Source of the DNA: Hyphomicrobiales bacterium
Lineage (GTDB): Bacteria; Pseudomonadota; Alphaproteobacteria; Rhizobiales; Beijerinckiaceae
NCBI GenBank assembly: GCA_025351165.1
Contig: JANXWK010000016.1
Coordinates: forward strand, 1-64,000
Reading direction: 5' to 3'
DNA: 64,000 nt
How positions within the stretch are numbered: position 1 is the stretch's first letter; each line of letters opens with the position of its first letter. The notes under the pieces were generated by a model. That model saw only the letters and a list, made by a program, of their open reading frames with translations. It was not told where the DNA came from and searched no databases. Shown here piece by piece: positions 55,081 through 64,000 of the stretch. The translations under genes were made by a program, and so were the position numbers.

Positions 55081-55458
55081 ATGGCTAGAATACTTCTTGC
55101 AGAAGATGATGAACCTGTTCGCGCTTTTGTACGAAAAGCATTGGAGATGGACGGGCACAGTGTAACTGAAGCCGAAGATGGTGGTCTTGCACTTGATATA
55201 CTCATTCAACAAAATGGTGCTTTTGATCTGCTTTTGTCAGATATCAGAATGCCTGTCATGGATGGTATCGCACTGGCTTTAAGCGCTGCCCATAAATATG
55301 CATCCTTGCCTATTCTGCTTATGACTGGTTATGCCGAACAGCGCGAACGGGCCAGTGATCTTGACGCAATAATAGAAGATGTCATTACCAAACCATTTGC
55401 CCTGTCTGATTTACGTGAGCTTGTGCGCAAAACGCTGGCAAAACATCGAGCTGGTTGA
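55081..55458 (+). CDS. cpdR: response regulator CpdR
   Basis: Single-domain receiver of 125 residues. Asp9/Asp10 and phospho-acceptor Asp54 in LLSDIRMPVMDG are present, with Thr in LLMTGYAEQRERASD and Lys in DVITKPFALSDL. The AEQRERASDLDA and ITKPFALSDLRELV segments match CpdR of Caulobacter and Rhizobiales. In its unphosphorylated form CpdR primes the ClpXP protease to degrade cell-cycle proteins. No histidine kinase or phosphotransferase is nearby. It is convergent with the small lipoprotein gene. Confidence 0.93.
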   Translation: MARILLAEDDEPVRAFVRKALEMDGHSVTEAEDGGLALDILIQQNGAFDLLLSDIRMPVMDGIALALSAAHKYASLPILLMTGYAEQRERASDLDAIIEDVITKPFALSDLRELVRKTLAKHRAG

Positions 55459-55477
55459 ATACCTTGCCTTTTAAAAC

Positions 55478-56005
55478 CTAGTCTCTTGGAATAGCCAGGG
55501 GATTCGACATTTTGGGACGATTTGAACGCCGTGACTCAGGCACTGGATAGCTTGTTGGCTGTGGATTACCTGGGGCATAGATTGGCTTGTTGGCTCGCGC
55601 CCGTGCAGCTAAAGCCGCGCGTCGCGCCTCAGCAACACCGCCATAACTTGATTTTGGAACAGGGCGCTTTGCCAGAGCAGTGCTTCGGTTGCGTGATGCA
55701 TCCAGCCTACCTTCCAGCACTTTGATTTCCTCAGGAGTGCGTCTTGCCAGGCTGCGCTCAGCAGGCGTTGGTGTAATTTCTGGATAGGCATAATCTGATT
55801 TTAAGCGTGATCGCACGACAAAATCCTTTGGCTCGCCAACTGTTGTGGTAAAACCTGCGCGTGCAGCAAGCGTCCTGCCCTCAATCATCCTGCCCTCTAC
55901 TGAAGCTTGCGATCCTTGGTCAGTAGTACAGGCAGTAAGAGCAGACAGACAAATTAATACAGTGCTTATTGCAGCTAACTGTCTGGTATCAAAAAAAACA
56001 GGCAT
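55478..56005 (-). CDS. small hypothetical lipoprotein
   Basis: 175-residue protein from the ATG at 56005. An N-terminal hydrophobic segment ends in the lipobox LTAC (Cys26), so it is probably anchored in the outer membrane. The rest is hydrophilic with stretches such as GRTLAARAGFTTTVGEPKDF, TPAERSLARRTPEEIKVLEG and AEARRAALAARARAN; no catalytic motif. Similar short lipoproteins are annotated as hypothetical in Rhizobiales. The frame runs upstream to 56155, but that extension is not signal-like. Confidence 0.7.
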   Translation of the reverse strand: MPVFFDTRQLAAISTVLICLSALTACTTDQGSQASVEGRMIEGRTLAARAGFTTTVGEPKDFVVRSRLKSDYAYPEITPTPAERSLARRTPEEIKVLEGRLDASRNRSTALAKRPVPKSSYGGVAEARRAALAARARANKPIYAPGNPQPTSYPVPESRRSNRPKMSNPLAIPRD

Positions 56006-56219
56006 CAGACAATCCTTAAAGGCTAGCGCAATTTTGCCCTGTACAAGCGTAATGGGAGTACAGGCGAATATCATATTGCTTTGCTTCTTAATATGTAACA
56101 TTGATATTGCAATAATATATTTTGAAACATTCATGGCGCACAAAGTATTTATCATTCGCGCACACCTTTTTTAAAAAAATCATGATGATGGCTAAGCCTG
56201 CGCAACGGGAGATGTGTGT

Positions 56220-58034
56220 ATGACAAATGGTGCGAATAACAATAACACAAATCATACATCAGAGAACGGTACCGATTTTGACAAGATGTCTCAAAATACT
56301 GCCCTTATCATAGAGCAGATTGGCAAAGTTGGGGCCGCCTACATGCGCCCGCGTGAAGAAGGCGCACCAGCCTCTGTTTTTTCCGATGAAGCAGCAGATA
56401 TGGTCAAAACACTAGGGAGTGTAGCACAAAGCTGGCTGCATGATCCTGCAAAAGCCATAGAGGCACAAAACACTCTCTCCAGCAAATTTGTCAGCCTTTG
56501 GGCTGAAACACTTAAAACCATGCAAGGCCAGCCAGCTGAGACAATTGCCCAAGCCCCACCACGAGACAAACGCTTTGTGGATGAGGAGTGGTCAAGCAAC
56601 CCTTATTTCAGCTTTTTAAAACAGGCCTACCTTATTACCACCGACTGGGCCGATGACATGGTGCAAAAAGCTGAAGGGCTGGATGAAACCACAAAAAAGA
56701 AAGCTGAGTTTTATGTGCGCCAGCTATCTGGTGCTATTTCCCCATCCAATTTTCTGCCCACTAATCCAGAACTCATACGTACAACCATGTCTGAAAATGG
56801 TGAAAACCTTGTACGTGGCATGAAGATGCTTGCAGAGGATATTGAAGCTGGCAAGGGCGATCTTAAAATACGTCAATCTGATAATTCTGGTTTTGTGCTT
56901 GGCAAAAACATTGCCACCACACCAGGCAAAGTTGTGCTGCGCAACGATATTATGGAGCTTATTCAATACGCCCCCACAACGCCAAATGTATTGGCGCGTC
57001 CATTGGTTATAGTACCGCCCTGGATCAACAAGTTTTACGTTCTTGATCTCAATTCAGAAAAGTCATTCGTGCGCTGGGCTGTGTCAAAAGGCATGACAGT
57101 ATTTCTTATTTCATGGGTAAACCCAGATAAACGCCACAAAGCCTATGATTTTGAAACCTATATGCGCAATGGTATATTTCAGGCGGTTGACTGTGCAAAG
57201 GATATAACAGGTGCAGCTGATGTTCACGCTGCGGGCTATTGTGTAGGTGGCACTTTGCTCGCCGTGACTTTGGCCTATATGGCGGCAACGAACGATAAAC
57301 GCATTGCACAAGCCACATTTTTGACAACCCAGGTTGATTTTCAAAATGCAGGGGATCTTAAGATTTTTGCCGATGAAGAGCAGATCAGCGCAGTAGAAGA
57401 AATCATGTCAAGACATGGCTATCTGCCTGGCACGAAAATGGCGGGTGCTTTCAACATGCTGCGCCCGCTTGATCTTATCTGGCCTTATGTCATCAATAAT
57501 TACATCAAGGGAAAGCAGCCGGTAGCCTTTGATCTTCTGTACTGGAATTCTGATGCAACCAGAATGCCAGAGGCAAACCACAGATTCTATCTTCGGAACT
57601 GCTATCTTGAAAACAGGCTTGCCAAAGGCGAGATGGTGATTGGCGGCGTAACACTTGATCTAAATCAGGTTACAATCCCGATTTACAATCTGGCAGCGCG
57701 AGAAGACCATATCGCACCAGCCAAATCCGTGTTTTTTGGCTCTAAACTGTTTGGTGGACCTGTGCGCTTTGTACTGGCCGGCAGTGGGCATATTGCTGGC
57801 GTAGTTAACCCTGCAGAAAAAGCCAAATACCAGTTCTGGACTGGAGGGAAGGTTGAAGGCTCCTTGAATGACTGGCTTTTGGAGGCAAAGGAAACAGCAG
57901 GCTCCTGGTGGACAGACTGGCGCCAATGGTGTGGGCAAACGGCTAAAACAGAAATCAAGGCTCCCAATATTGGCAATGAGAATTTTAAGCCGCTTACAGA
58001 TGCCCCAGGGGACTATGTAAGGGTACGGGCTTGA
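56220..58034 (+). CDS. phaC: class I poly(3-hydroxyalkanoate) polymerase
   Basis: Polymerises (R)-3-hydroxyacyl-CoA into storage polyester at the granule surface. 604 residues from the ATG at 56220, with ACGGGAG upstream; a GTG at 56214 is also in frame. The PhaC N-terminal domain (about 90-260) precedes the alpha/beta-hydrolase core with lipase-like box GYCVGG (Cys341 the nucleophile). The later Asp and His lie in ARREDHIAPA-like AAREDHIAPA and GSGHIAGVVNP. phaA, phaB and phasin genes are not in the window. Confidence 0.96.
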   Translation: MTNGANNNNTNHTSENGTDFDKMSQNTALIIEQIGKVGAAYMRPREEGAPASVFSDEAADMVKTLGSVAQSWLHDPAKAIEAQNTLSSKFVSLWAETLKTMQGQPAETIAQAPPRDKRFVDEEWSSNPYFSFLKQAYLITTDWADDMVQKAEGLDETTKKKAEFYVRQLSGAISPSNFLPTNPELIRTTMSENGENLVRGMKMLAEDIEAGKGDLKIRQSDNSGFVLGKNIATTPGKVVLRNDIMELIQYAPTTPNVLARPLVIVPPWINKFYVLDLNSEKSFVRWAVSKGMTVFLISWVNPDKRHKAYDFETYMRNGIFQAVDCAKDITGAADVHAAGYCVGGTLLAVTLAYMAATNDKRIAQATFLTTQVDFQNAGDLKIFADEEQISAVEEIMSRHGYLPGTKMAGAFNMLRPLDLIWPYVINNYIKGKQPVAFDLLYWNSDATRMPEANHRFYLRNCYLENRLAKGEMVIGGVTLDLNQVTIPIYNLAAREDHIAPAKSVFFGSKLFGGPVRFVLAGSGHIAGVVNPAEKAKYQFWTGGKVEGSLNDWLLEAKETAGSWWTDWRQWCGQTAKTEIKAPNIGNENFKPLTDAPGDYVRVRA

Positions 58035-58400
58035 GACGTTTTTAAGTGTATTTAGCCATTAAGTTTGCTTGATAAATTTGACACTATCGTCTTTGCAGGG
58101 TAAATTCTTTAATTGATAATCTAGAAAAAAATTCATATAAACAATGTGTTATTTGTTTTATACTGGATTTTTGTGTAGGTTCCCTTAATATATTGTATTA
58201 GAGATTGTGTTAAATACCTGTAATCATCATGGATATAACTGGATCACGAACTGTTGCTCCGTTTGCCTGCGAAGATACTGGTAATAAAACAAATAGTCTT
58301 ACATGTGTCTTTGTAAATAATTATAAAATGCTAGCATTCTGATTGACCTTAACCAATCAATTAATATTTTGCTTAATATCTAAATTCCCCTAGGACACCC
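58035..58400. other. intergenic region with a degraded repeat copy
   Basis: 366 bp of AT-rich DNA after phaC. Positions 58241-58276 resemble the inner repeat arm at 35254-35292 (shared GATCACG, then CGTTT-GCC, then GCGAAGA in the same order). Apart from this I see no gene. The region may contain the end of the phaC message and the promoter of the EamA transporter. Confidence 0.55.
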
Positions 58401-59324
58401 ATGCCCCAAGCTCCCATATCAAGCCATATGAGCCCACAAATATGGGCGCTGCTGCTTCTGCTTGCCTGCCTTTGGGGTGGATCGTTTTTCTTTATTGGCC
58501 TGTCTGTCAAGGAGGTTCCGCCTCTTACAATTGTTGCCATGCGCGTCAGCATTGCAGCACTCATTCTGCATATTGCGCTCAAAATTAAAGGTGAAACACT
58601 GCCGCTTCATAAGCCAGCCCTCAAAGCCTATGCAGGCATGGGACTGTTGAACAACTCCATTCCTTTCTGCCTGATTGCCTCAGCACAAGCGCATATTGCC
58701 GGCGGCCTGGCCTCCATACTCAATGCCACAACACCCTTGTTCACCATTTTCATCATGCATTTTTTTAGCGCTGATGAGCGCCTGACCAAAGGCAAAACTG
58801 CTGGTATACTCCTTGGGCTCGCTGGCGTTGCCGTCATGATGAGCAGCACAGTTACCAGTTTCAACGCAGATTTTTTGAGCGAACTGGCCGTATTGGCGGC
58901 TGCACTCTGCTACGGATTTTCAGGAATTTTCGGGCGCAGATTCAAAACCATGCAGATCTCGCCCCTTGCAACAGCTACCGGCATGCTAACAGCATCTAGC
59001 ATCATTATGCTGCCCGTGGCAGCTATTATTGACAGGCCTTGGCAGCTGGCTTTACCTTCTATGCCTGTCATATTGTGCATTGCCGGTCTTGCAATTTTTT
59101 CTACAGCCTTTGCATTTATCCTGTTTTTTCGCATTCTAGCCAGTGCAGGCATGACAAACACAACTCTTGTCACATTTCTTGTACCTGTTTTTGCAATTTC
59201 TCTGGGCACTTGGCAGCTTGGAGAAATTTTGCAGCCGCGTCATTATGCTGGAATGGCACTGATTGCCAGCGGCCTGTGCGTTATGGATGGCAGGTTTTTT
59301 AAGCTTTTAAAACTCTCGACATAG
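58401..59324 (+). CDS. EamA/DMT-family transporter (second copy)
   Basis: 307-residue ten-helix transporter-like protein. LLLLACLWGGSFFFIGLSVK (near residues 15-34) and the second-half start LAVLAAALCYGFSGIFGRRF show the duplicated EamA repeats. It resembles the copy at 26744 in layout (both share the IFSTAFAFI-type phrase near the end) and may be a distant paralogue. Substrate unknown. AGGA before the ATG supports the start. Confidence 0.9.
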   Translation: MPQAPISSHMSPQIWALLLLLACLWGGSFFFIGLSVKEVPPLTIVAMRVSIAALILHIALKIKGETLPLHKPALKAYAGMGLLNNSIPFCLIASAQAHIAGGLASILNATTPLFTIFIMHFFSADERLTKGKTAGILLGLAGVAVMMSSTVTSFNADFLSELAVLAAALCYGFSGIFGRRFKTMQISPLATATGMLTASSIIMLPVAAIIDRPWQLALPSMPVILCIAGLAIFSTAFAFILFFRILASAGMTNTTLVTFLVPVFAISLGTWQLGEILQPRHYAGMALIASGLCVMDGRFFKLLKLST

Positions 59325-59397
59325 GCTCTGTCTTGCGTCAAAATCAGTTTAACATGAACCAAAAATGGGTCAGAATTTAAATTGGGAGGACGGGGCT

Positions 59398-61161
59398 ATG
59401 GTTCAACCTGCACTGAACGCTGGAAGTTTAAATCATGTCATTGATCCAGTCTGGCTAAAATCCTATCCAGAGGGCGTACCGGCACAACTTGATCTTGCGT
59501 CGCTTAAAACGCTGGCAGATATGCTGCAAAATTCATTTAAGTTATATGCAGACAAGCCAGCTTTTATCAGCTTTGGCAAAACCATTACTTATGAGGAACT
59601 ACAGCATGATGCAGAGGCGCTGCTTAGCCAGTTGCAGGCTCGTGGTTTAAAACAGGGTGAGCGTATTGCGCTGATGATGCCAAATGTTATGGCTTATCCT
59701 GTGTGCCTGGTTGCACTTATTTTAGGTGGCTACACAATTGTCAGTGCCAATCCGCTCTACACTGCCCGTGAATTGCAGCATCAGTTGAAAGATTCTGGTG
59801 CAAAAGCAATCATTGTACTGGAAATGTTTGCTCATGTGCTGGAACAGGCTGTTCTGGGGCAAGCCATTCCAAGCCTTGATCTGGAGCAGATCATTATTGC
59901 AAAACCTGGTGATATTTTAGGCTTTAAAGGCAAAATCATAAATTTTGTGGCTAAATACATTAAAAAAACTGTACCTGCTTTCTCCATTCCAAAAGCTTCT
60001 ATGCTTTCTACTCTGATAGCAGCCGGACATGGACAGAAGCCAAAGCCTGTAAGCATATCATTGGATGACATAGCCTTTCTTCAATATACCGGCGGCACAA
60101 CGGGCATATCAAAAGGGGCTGTTCTCACTCATAAAAACCTGAGTGCTAATCTTGAACAAAACTGCCTCTGGTTTGATAAAACCTTTAACAGCTCACCCTA
60201 CAAAAACGAACATTGTATGGTTGTTGCCCTTCCACTGTATCATATTTATTCGCTCACCTGCTGTGCCATGATGTGCCTGCGCATAGGAGCGAGCTGCCTC
60301 CTGATTGTAAACCCACGTGATATTTCAGGTTTTATCAAAACATTGCAGGCATCCAGATTCACAATCATGTCTGGCGTTAACACGTTGTATAATGCGCTGC
60401 TCAATGCTCCAGGATTTAATAAGATTGATTTCAGCCGCATGTCATTTTTCAATGCAGGCGGTATGGCTATGCAGGGGCCAGTTGCAAAACGCTGGAAAGA
60501 AGCAACAGGATTTGCTATTATTGAAGGCTACGGCTTATCTGAAACATCACCCGTCCTAACCATAAACCATCCTGGTATTGCAGAATTTACAGGTACAATT
60601 GGCTATCCCATTTCATCAACTGAAATTTTAATTTTAACTGAAAATGGCTCGCAGGCCGCAATTGGAGAACCAGGGGAAATATGTGCTCGTGGTCCACAGG
60701 TTATGGAAGGCTACTGGGATAGTGCAACAGGTGCTGCCAAATCAAAGTCCACCAAAGATTTTACAGAAGATGGATTTTTCAGAACGGGCGATATTGGTAT
60801 TATGCTTGAAGATGGCAAGATCAAAATTGTTGATCGCCTGAAAGACATGATTCTTGTTTCTGGCTTTAATGTTTATCCCAACGAAGTGGAGGAAGTGCTT
60901 GCTGGTTTGCCAGATGTGGTGGAATCTGCGGTTGTTGGAATATCAGACAAAGCTAGCGGTGAGCTGGTTATCGCCTATGTTGTTGCTAAAAATCCTAACC
61001 TTACAGCGGAAACCATCAAAGAATACTGCTATAAGAATCTAGCCCACTATAAAGTGCCCAAAAAGATTATTTTTAAAGATTCTTTACCAAAAACCAATGT
61101 TGGCAAGGTTTTAAGACGCGTCTTGAGGGACGAGGCAACCAGCGCGTTTACCATCAAATAG
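59398..61161 (+). CDS. long-chain acyl-CoA synthetase (AMP-binding)
   Basis: Activates fatty acids to acyl-CoA for degradation or lipid remodelling. 587 residues from the ATG at 59398, which is preceded by GGGAGG at a good distance; the ATG at 59365 is not. The P-loop YTGGTTGISKGAVLTH, EGYGLSETSPV (A5-type), FFRTGDIG and the C-terminal lysine region KTNVGKVLRR are all present. This layout is that of FadD. It is convergent with fabF. Confidence 0.93.
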   Translation: MVQPALNAGSLNHVIDPVWLKSYPEGVPAQLDLASLKTLADMLQNSFKLYADKPAFISFGKTITYEELQHDAEALLSQLQARGLKQGERIALMMPNVMAYPVCLVALILGGYTIVSANPLYTARELQHQLKDSGAKAIIVLEMFAHVLEQAVLGQAIPSLDLEQIIIAKPGDILGFKGKIINFVAKYIKKTVPAFSIPKASMLSTLIAAGHGQKPKPVSISLDDIAFLQYTGGTTGISKGAVLTHKNLSANLEQNCLWFDKTFNSSPYKNEHCMVVALPLYHIYSLTCCAMMCLRIGASCLLIVNPRDISGFIKTLQASRFTIMSGVNTLYNALLNAPGFNKIDFSRMSFFNAGGMAMQGPVAKRWKEATGFAIIEGYGLSETSPVLTINHPGIAEFTGTIGYPISSTEILILTENGSQAAIGEPGEICARGPQVMEGYWDSATGAAKSKSTKDFTEDGFFRTGDIGIMLEDGKIKIVDRLKDMILVSGFNVYPNEVEEVLAGLPDVVESAVVGISDKASGELVIAYVVAKNPNLTAETIKEYCYKNLAHYKVPKKIIFKDSLPKTNVGKVLRRVLRDEATSAFTIK

Positions 61162-61204
61162 ACAGAGGTTGAGTTTAATGAAATGCATCGCGACAAAAAA
61201 CGAA

Positions 61205-62467
61205 TTATGCCTTGAACTGCCTGAAGATCAGTGAGGCATTTGTGCCACCAAACCCAAAAGAGTTGGAGAGCACTGTTTCAACTTTTCGTTTGCGCGCAAC
61301 ATGTGGCACTAGGTCAAACTCTGTTTCAATTGATGGGTTATCCAGATTAATTGTTGGTGGCACAATCTGATCACGAATTGCCAGCACAGAGAATATGGCC
61401 TCTACCGCACCTGCTGCGCCAAGTAGATGTCCAATTGCAGATTTGGTTGAAGACATGGATACATTCTTTGCACCCTGCAACAAGCGAGTAACAGCCCCCA
61501 GCTCAATTTCATCACCCAAAGGGGTGGAAGTGCCATGCGCATTGACATAATCTATGTCCTGCGCTGTAAGGCCTGCCCGTTTCATGGCAGCTTGCATGCA
61601 GCGATAGGCGCCATTGCCATCCTCTGCTGGTGCAGTGATATGATGCGCGTCGCCTGACATGCCATAGCCTATAATCTCTGCGTGGATATGAGCACCGCGC
61701 GCCTGCGCATGTTCCAGACTTTCAAGCACCATGGCACCTGCACCCTCCCCCATCACAAAGCCATCGCGTGCTTTGTCATATGGGCGCGAAGCAGCTGCAG
61801 GAGTGTCATTAAAACCTGTGGATAATGCACGGCACGCTGCAAATCCAGCCAAAGCCAAGCGATTAATGGGAGACTCTGCTCCCCCTGCCACCATAACATC
61901 GGCATCACCCAGTGCCACCATACGCGCTGCATCGCCAATGGCATGGGAACCGGTTGAACAGGCCGTAACAACAGAGTGGTTTGGCCCTTTGAGACCATGC
62001 GTTATGGAGATGTATCCAGAGGCAAGATTGATCAGACGACCTGGAATAAAAAATGGTGATATACGCTTTGGCCCGCGCTCTGCCAATATAATTGACGCAT
62101 CGTAAATACCCCCAATACCACCTATACCAGAGCCAAAAAGCACACCTGTTGTTTCTTGGTCTTCGCTGGTCTTTGGATGCCAGTTTGCATCGTTTAAAGC
62201 CTGTGTTGCTGCACACATGGCAAAAACAATGAATTCATCAACTTTACGAGCCTCTTTTGGCTCCATCCACATCGACGAATCATAGGTCCCGTCTGTTCCG
62301 TTACCCTTTGGAACTATACAGGCAATCTGGCAGGCAAGATCAGAAACATTAAAATGTTCAATCCTGCCAGCACCGCTCTTTCCCTCAAGAAGCCGCTGCC
62401 ATGTTTGCTCCACCCCGCACCCTAAAGGGGTGAGAAGGCCAAGCCCGGTTACAACAACGCGTCTCAC
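61205..62467 (-). CDS. fabF: 3-oxoacyl-[acyl-carrier-protein] synthase II
   Basis: Condensing enzyme of fatty-acid elongation. 420 residues. The catalytic Cys170 lies in VVTACSTGSHAIGDA. The two histidines are in VNAHGTSTPLGDEIE and SAIGHLLGAAGAVEA, and NSFGFGGTNASL ends the protein. Transcribed leftward after acpP with a 38-bp gap. In many Rhizobiales mltG follows; here a convergent acyl-CoA ligase lies there instead. Confidence 0.97.
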   Translation of the reverse strand: MRRVVVTGLGLLTPLGCGVEQTWQRLLEGKSGAGRIEHFNVSDLACQIACIVPKGNGTDGTYDSSMWMEPKEARKVDEFIVFAMCAATQALNDANWHPKTSEDQETTGVLFGSGIGGIGGIYDASIILAERGPKRISPFFIPGRLINLASGYISITHGLKGPNHSVVTACSTGSHAIGDAARMVALGDADVMVAGGAESPINRLALAGFAACRALSTGFNDTPAAASRPYDKARDGFVMGEGAGAMVLESLEHAQARGAHIHAEIIGYGMSGDAHHITAPAEDGNGAYRCMQAAMKRAGLTAQDIDYVNAHGTSTPLGDEIELGAVTRLLQGAKNVSMSSTKSAIGHLLGAAGAVEAIFSVLAIRDQIVPPTINLDNPSIETEFDLVPHVARKRKVETVLSNSFGFGGTNASLIFRQFKA

Positions 62468-62505
62468 AGGAAAAACTGTAATTTAAAACACATAGTCACA
62501 CAAAA

Positions 62506-62745
62506 TTATGCAGAAACATTTTTTTCAAGAAATTTAACTGCATCGCCGACAGTTACTATTGTTTCAGCTGCATCATCAGGAATTTCAACACTGAACTCTT
62601 CTTCAAAAGCCATAACAAGCTCAACTGTGTCCAAGCTGTCTGCACCCAAATCGTCAATAAAGTTGGCAGCAGGTACAACTTTGTCAGCTTCAACACCAAG
62701 ATGTTCAACTACAATTTTTTTTACACGTTCAGCTATATCGCTCAT
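62506..62745 (-). CDS. acpP: acyl carrier protein
   Basis: 79-residue carrier for fatty-acid synthesis. The phosphopantetheine attachment site is Ser37 in [19 protein letters not shown]. The four-helix acidic layout is standard. A modifying phosphopantetheinyl transferase of the Sfp type is at 2446, though AcpS is the usual partner. The 151-bp gap to fabG (62746-62896) contains a possible own promoter. Confidence 0.98.
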   Translation of the reverse strand: MSDIAERVKKIVVEHLGVEADKVVPAANFIDDLGADSLDTVELVMAFEEEFSVEIPDDAAETIVTVGDAVKFLEKNVSA

Positions 62746-62896
62746 TTAAGATTCCCCTTTTGGATGTGTACTATTGTCTGTACCTTTAAACTTTAAAGAA
62801 ACAGGTTAACATTCGCCTTAGCAACGCTTTAACCGACCAGACGCGCAGTGTCCAGCTTGTGTATGTAAATTACCCGTGTAGCATATATTTAAACAC

Positions 62897-63634
62897 TTAA
62901 ATCATCGCCATACCACCATTTACATGCAAGGTTTGCCCAGTCATGTAAGCCGCTTCACTGCTTGCAAGGTATAAAACACTTGAAGCAATTTCCTGAGCTG
63001 TACCCAGGCGCCCTGCGGGCACTTTTGCCAATACGGCTTCACGCTGTTTGTCATTCAGCTCATCTGTCATCGGGGTTGCAATAAAGCCAGGCGCTATGCA
63101 GTTCACTGTAATATTACGACTGGCAACTTCCTGTGCCAAGGATTTTGACATGCCGATTATGCCTGCCTTTGCCGCGCAGTAATTGCCCTGCCCAGGATTG
63201 CCCGTGATTCCAACTATAGATGTCATATTGATGATGCGGCCATAGCGGCGTTTCATCATTCCACGCAGTACCGCGCGTGAAAGTAAAAAAATGGATGTAA
63301 GATTGACTGCAACAACATCGTCCCATTCTGCGTCTTTCATGCGCATGAAAAGATTGTCGCGCGTAATGCCAGCATTATTAATCAGGATATCCAGCCCCCC
63401 CATGGCACTTTCTGCTGCTGGAACCAGCGCCTCAATAGAGGCACGATCGTTCAGGCTTGCAGTTATCACATGCACGTTGGAGCCAAGTTCGGCTGCAAGC
63501 ATATCAAGTGCTTCGCGGCGCGTGCCAGACAAGGTTACAACTGCGCCTTGGCTATGCAATACCCTTGCAATATCGGCACCAATACCGCCAGACGCGCCTG
63601 TAATGAGAGCGGTTTTACCTGTTAAATCAAACAT
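62897..63634 (-). CDS. fabG: 3-oxoacyl-[acyl-carrier-protein] reductase
   Basis: NADPH-dependent reductase of the elongation cycle. From the ATG at 63634 it has 245 residues. The glycine motif TGASGGIGAD lies near the start, NNAGI in the middle, and the active-site pair YCAAKAG with Tyr and Lys is present. The start at 63634 (MFDLTGKTALITG) is typical and has GAAGG at a good distance; an ATG at 63640, overlapping the fabD stop as TGATG, is also possible. Confidence 0.96.
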   Translation of the reverse strand: MFDLTGKTALITGASGGIGADIARVLHSQGAVVTLSGTRREALDMLAAELGSNVHVITASLNDRASIEALVPAAESAMGGLDILINNAGITRDNLFMRMKDAEWDDVVAVNLTSIFLLSRAVLRGMMKRRYGRIINMTSIVGITGNPGQGNYCAAKAGIIGMSKSLAQEVASRNITVNCIAPGFIATPMTDELNDKQREAVLAKVPAGRLGTAQEIASSVLYLASSEAAYMTGQTLHVNGGMAMI

Positions 63635-63639
63635 GAACA

Positions 63640-64000
63640 TCAACCTTCAACATAGTTTTTAATATCGTCTGGTGTTCCGATATTGACAACAGCTGCACCC
63701 TCAACAATTCGCTTGACCAAGCCAGACAAAACCTTGCCAGCACCAATTTCCACAAAATGTGTTATGCCCTGCTCACCAAGCCAGCTCATACTTTCTGCCC
63801 AGCGCACCGCACCAGTAACCTGTTCCACCAGTTTTGTTTTAATTTCATCTGGCTCAACAACGGGTTTTGCAAGAACATTGGCAATAAGTGGTACAACAGG
63901 CCTGCTGACTGTTACTTTTGCCAAGGCCTCTTCCATCGCTTCAGCTGCTGGCTGCATCAAAACACAATGAAAAGGTGCAGAGACTGGTAAAATAATAGCA
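63640..64000 (-). CDS. fabD: malonyl CoA-acyl carrier protein transacylase, C-terminal part
   Basis: Loads malonyl groups on ACP. Only the last 119 codons or so are in the window; the gene continues past the right edge. The visible part begins with LPVSAPFHC, containing the catalytic-dyad His, then PLIANV, EQVTGAVRWAESM, FVEIGAGKVLSGLVKRI, all standard for FabD. The stop overlaps the possible fabG start. Reading on from within the window gives only an internal ATG at 63960, which is not the true start. Confidence 0.93.
   Translation of the reverse strand, partial: AIILPVSAPFHCVLMQPAAEAMEEALAKVTVSRPVVPLIANVLAKPVVEPDEIKTKLVEQVTGAVRWAESMSWLGEQGITHFVEIGAGKVLSGLVKRIVEGAAVVNIGTPDDIKNYVEG

Noticed and set aside
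1-64000. CRISPR array, prophage or rRNA operon
   Set aside because: No regularly spaced direct repeats, no phage structural genes and no rRNA sequence were seen anywhere in the window.

Overview
The window looks like a chromosomal segment of an alphaproteobacterium of the order Hyphomicrobiales (Rhizobiales) with an unusually low GC content (low 40s percent by eye, not computed). The evidence is a Rhizobiales-type porin, the zinc-ribbon/hpt - ftsE-ftsX-YdcF-plsC-DUF2125 block, a 360-residue two-domain dCTP deaminase, the DUF1192/quinone oxidoreductase pair, DUF1013 (TrcR), CpdR, class I PhaC and a fabD-fabG-acpP-fabF cluster. The family cannot be fixed from sequence alone. Nearly all of it is ordinary housekeeping DNA with dense coding. 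Layout: 0.1-14 kb holds an M17 aminopeptidase, a TadD-like lipoprotein, a phosphopantetheinyl transferase, a TerC protein, a leftward heparinase-like/hpt/zinc-ribbon run, the rightward ftsEX block, then TrhO, an L,D-transpeptidase and a lytic transglycosylase. 14-18.7 kb holds rpoD, a broken tadG remnant, a polyprenyl-phosphate sugar transferase and tRNA-Pro(GGG). 18.9-21.3 kb is the one clear accessory insert, an AT-rich BsuBI/PstI-type restriction-modification pair between tRNA-Pro and carB. 21.5-30.3 kb holds carB, mazG, small conserved genes, a transporter, a GH25 lysozyme-like lipoprotein facing a polysaccharide deacetylase, and a methyltransferase. 30.3-35.6 kb is a decayed, mixed stretch: a DUF1640 pseudogene with two stop codons, tRNA-Leu(GAG), an orphan FliN-like protein, lipB, a second YdcF protein, a secreted subtilase relic without its catalytic triad, a YefM-YoeB toxin-antitoxin pair and nested inverted repeats. 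35.6-46.2 kb is leftward: prfC, efp, the porin, and an ArsR-methyltransferase/metF/metH methionine cluster. 46.2-55.5 kb holds a quinone oxidoreductase, trcR, a large YfhO-like membrane protein, epmA, epmB, dcd, apaG and cpdR. 55.5-64 kb holds a small lipoprotein, phaC, an EamA transporter, an acyl-CoA ligase and the leftward fatty-acid synthesis operon, which runs off the right edge inside fabD. How the genes work together: efp, epmA and epmB together encode elongation factor P and the two enzymes that beta-lysylate it. ArsR-MT, metF and metH form a probable homocysteine-methylation operon preceded by a terminator-bearing leader or small RNA. fabD/G/acpP/F, plsC, the acyl-CoA ligase and phaC cover fatty-acid, phospholipid and storage-polymer metabolism. 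FtsEX, TrcR and CpdR touch the cell cycle. I did not find a convincing wholly new system. The strongest leads are the triad-less subtilase relic, the structured RNA upstream of the met operon, the restriction-modification insert whose presumed CTGCAG target is not depleted in the host DNA, and the clusters of inverted repeats.
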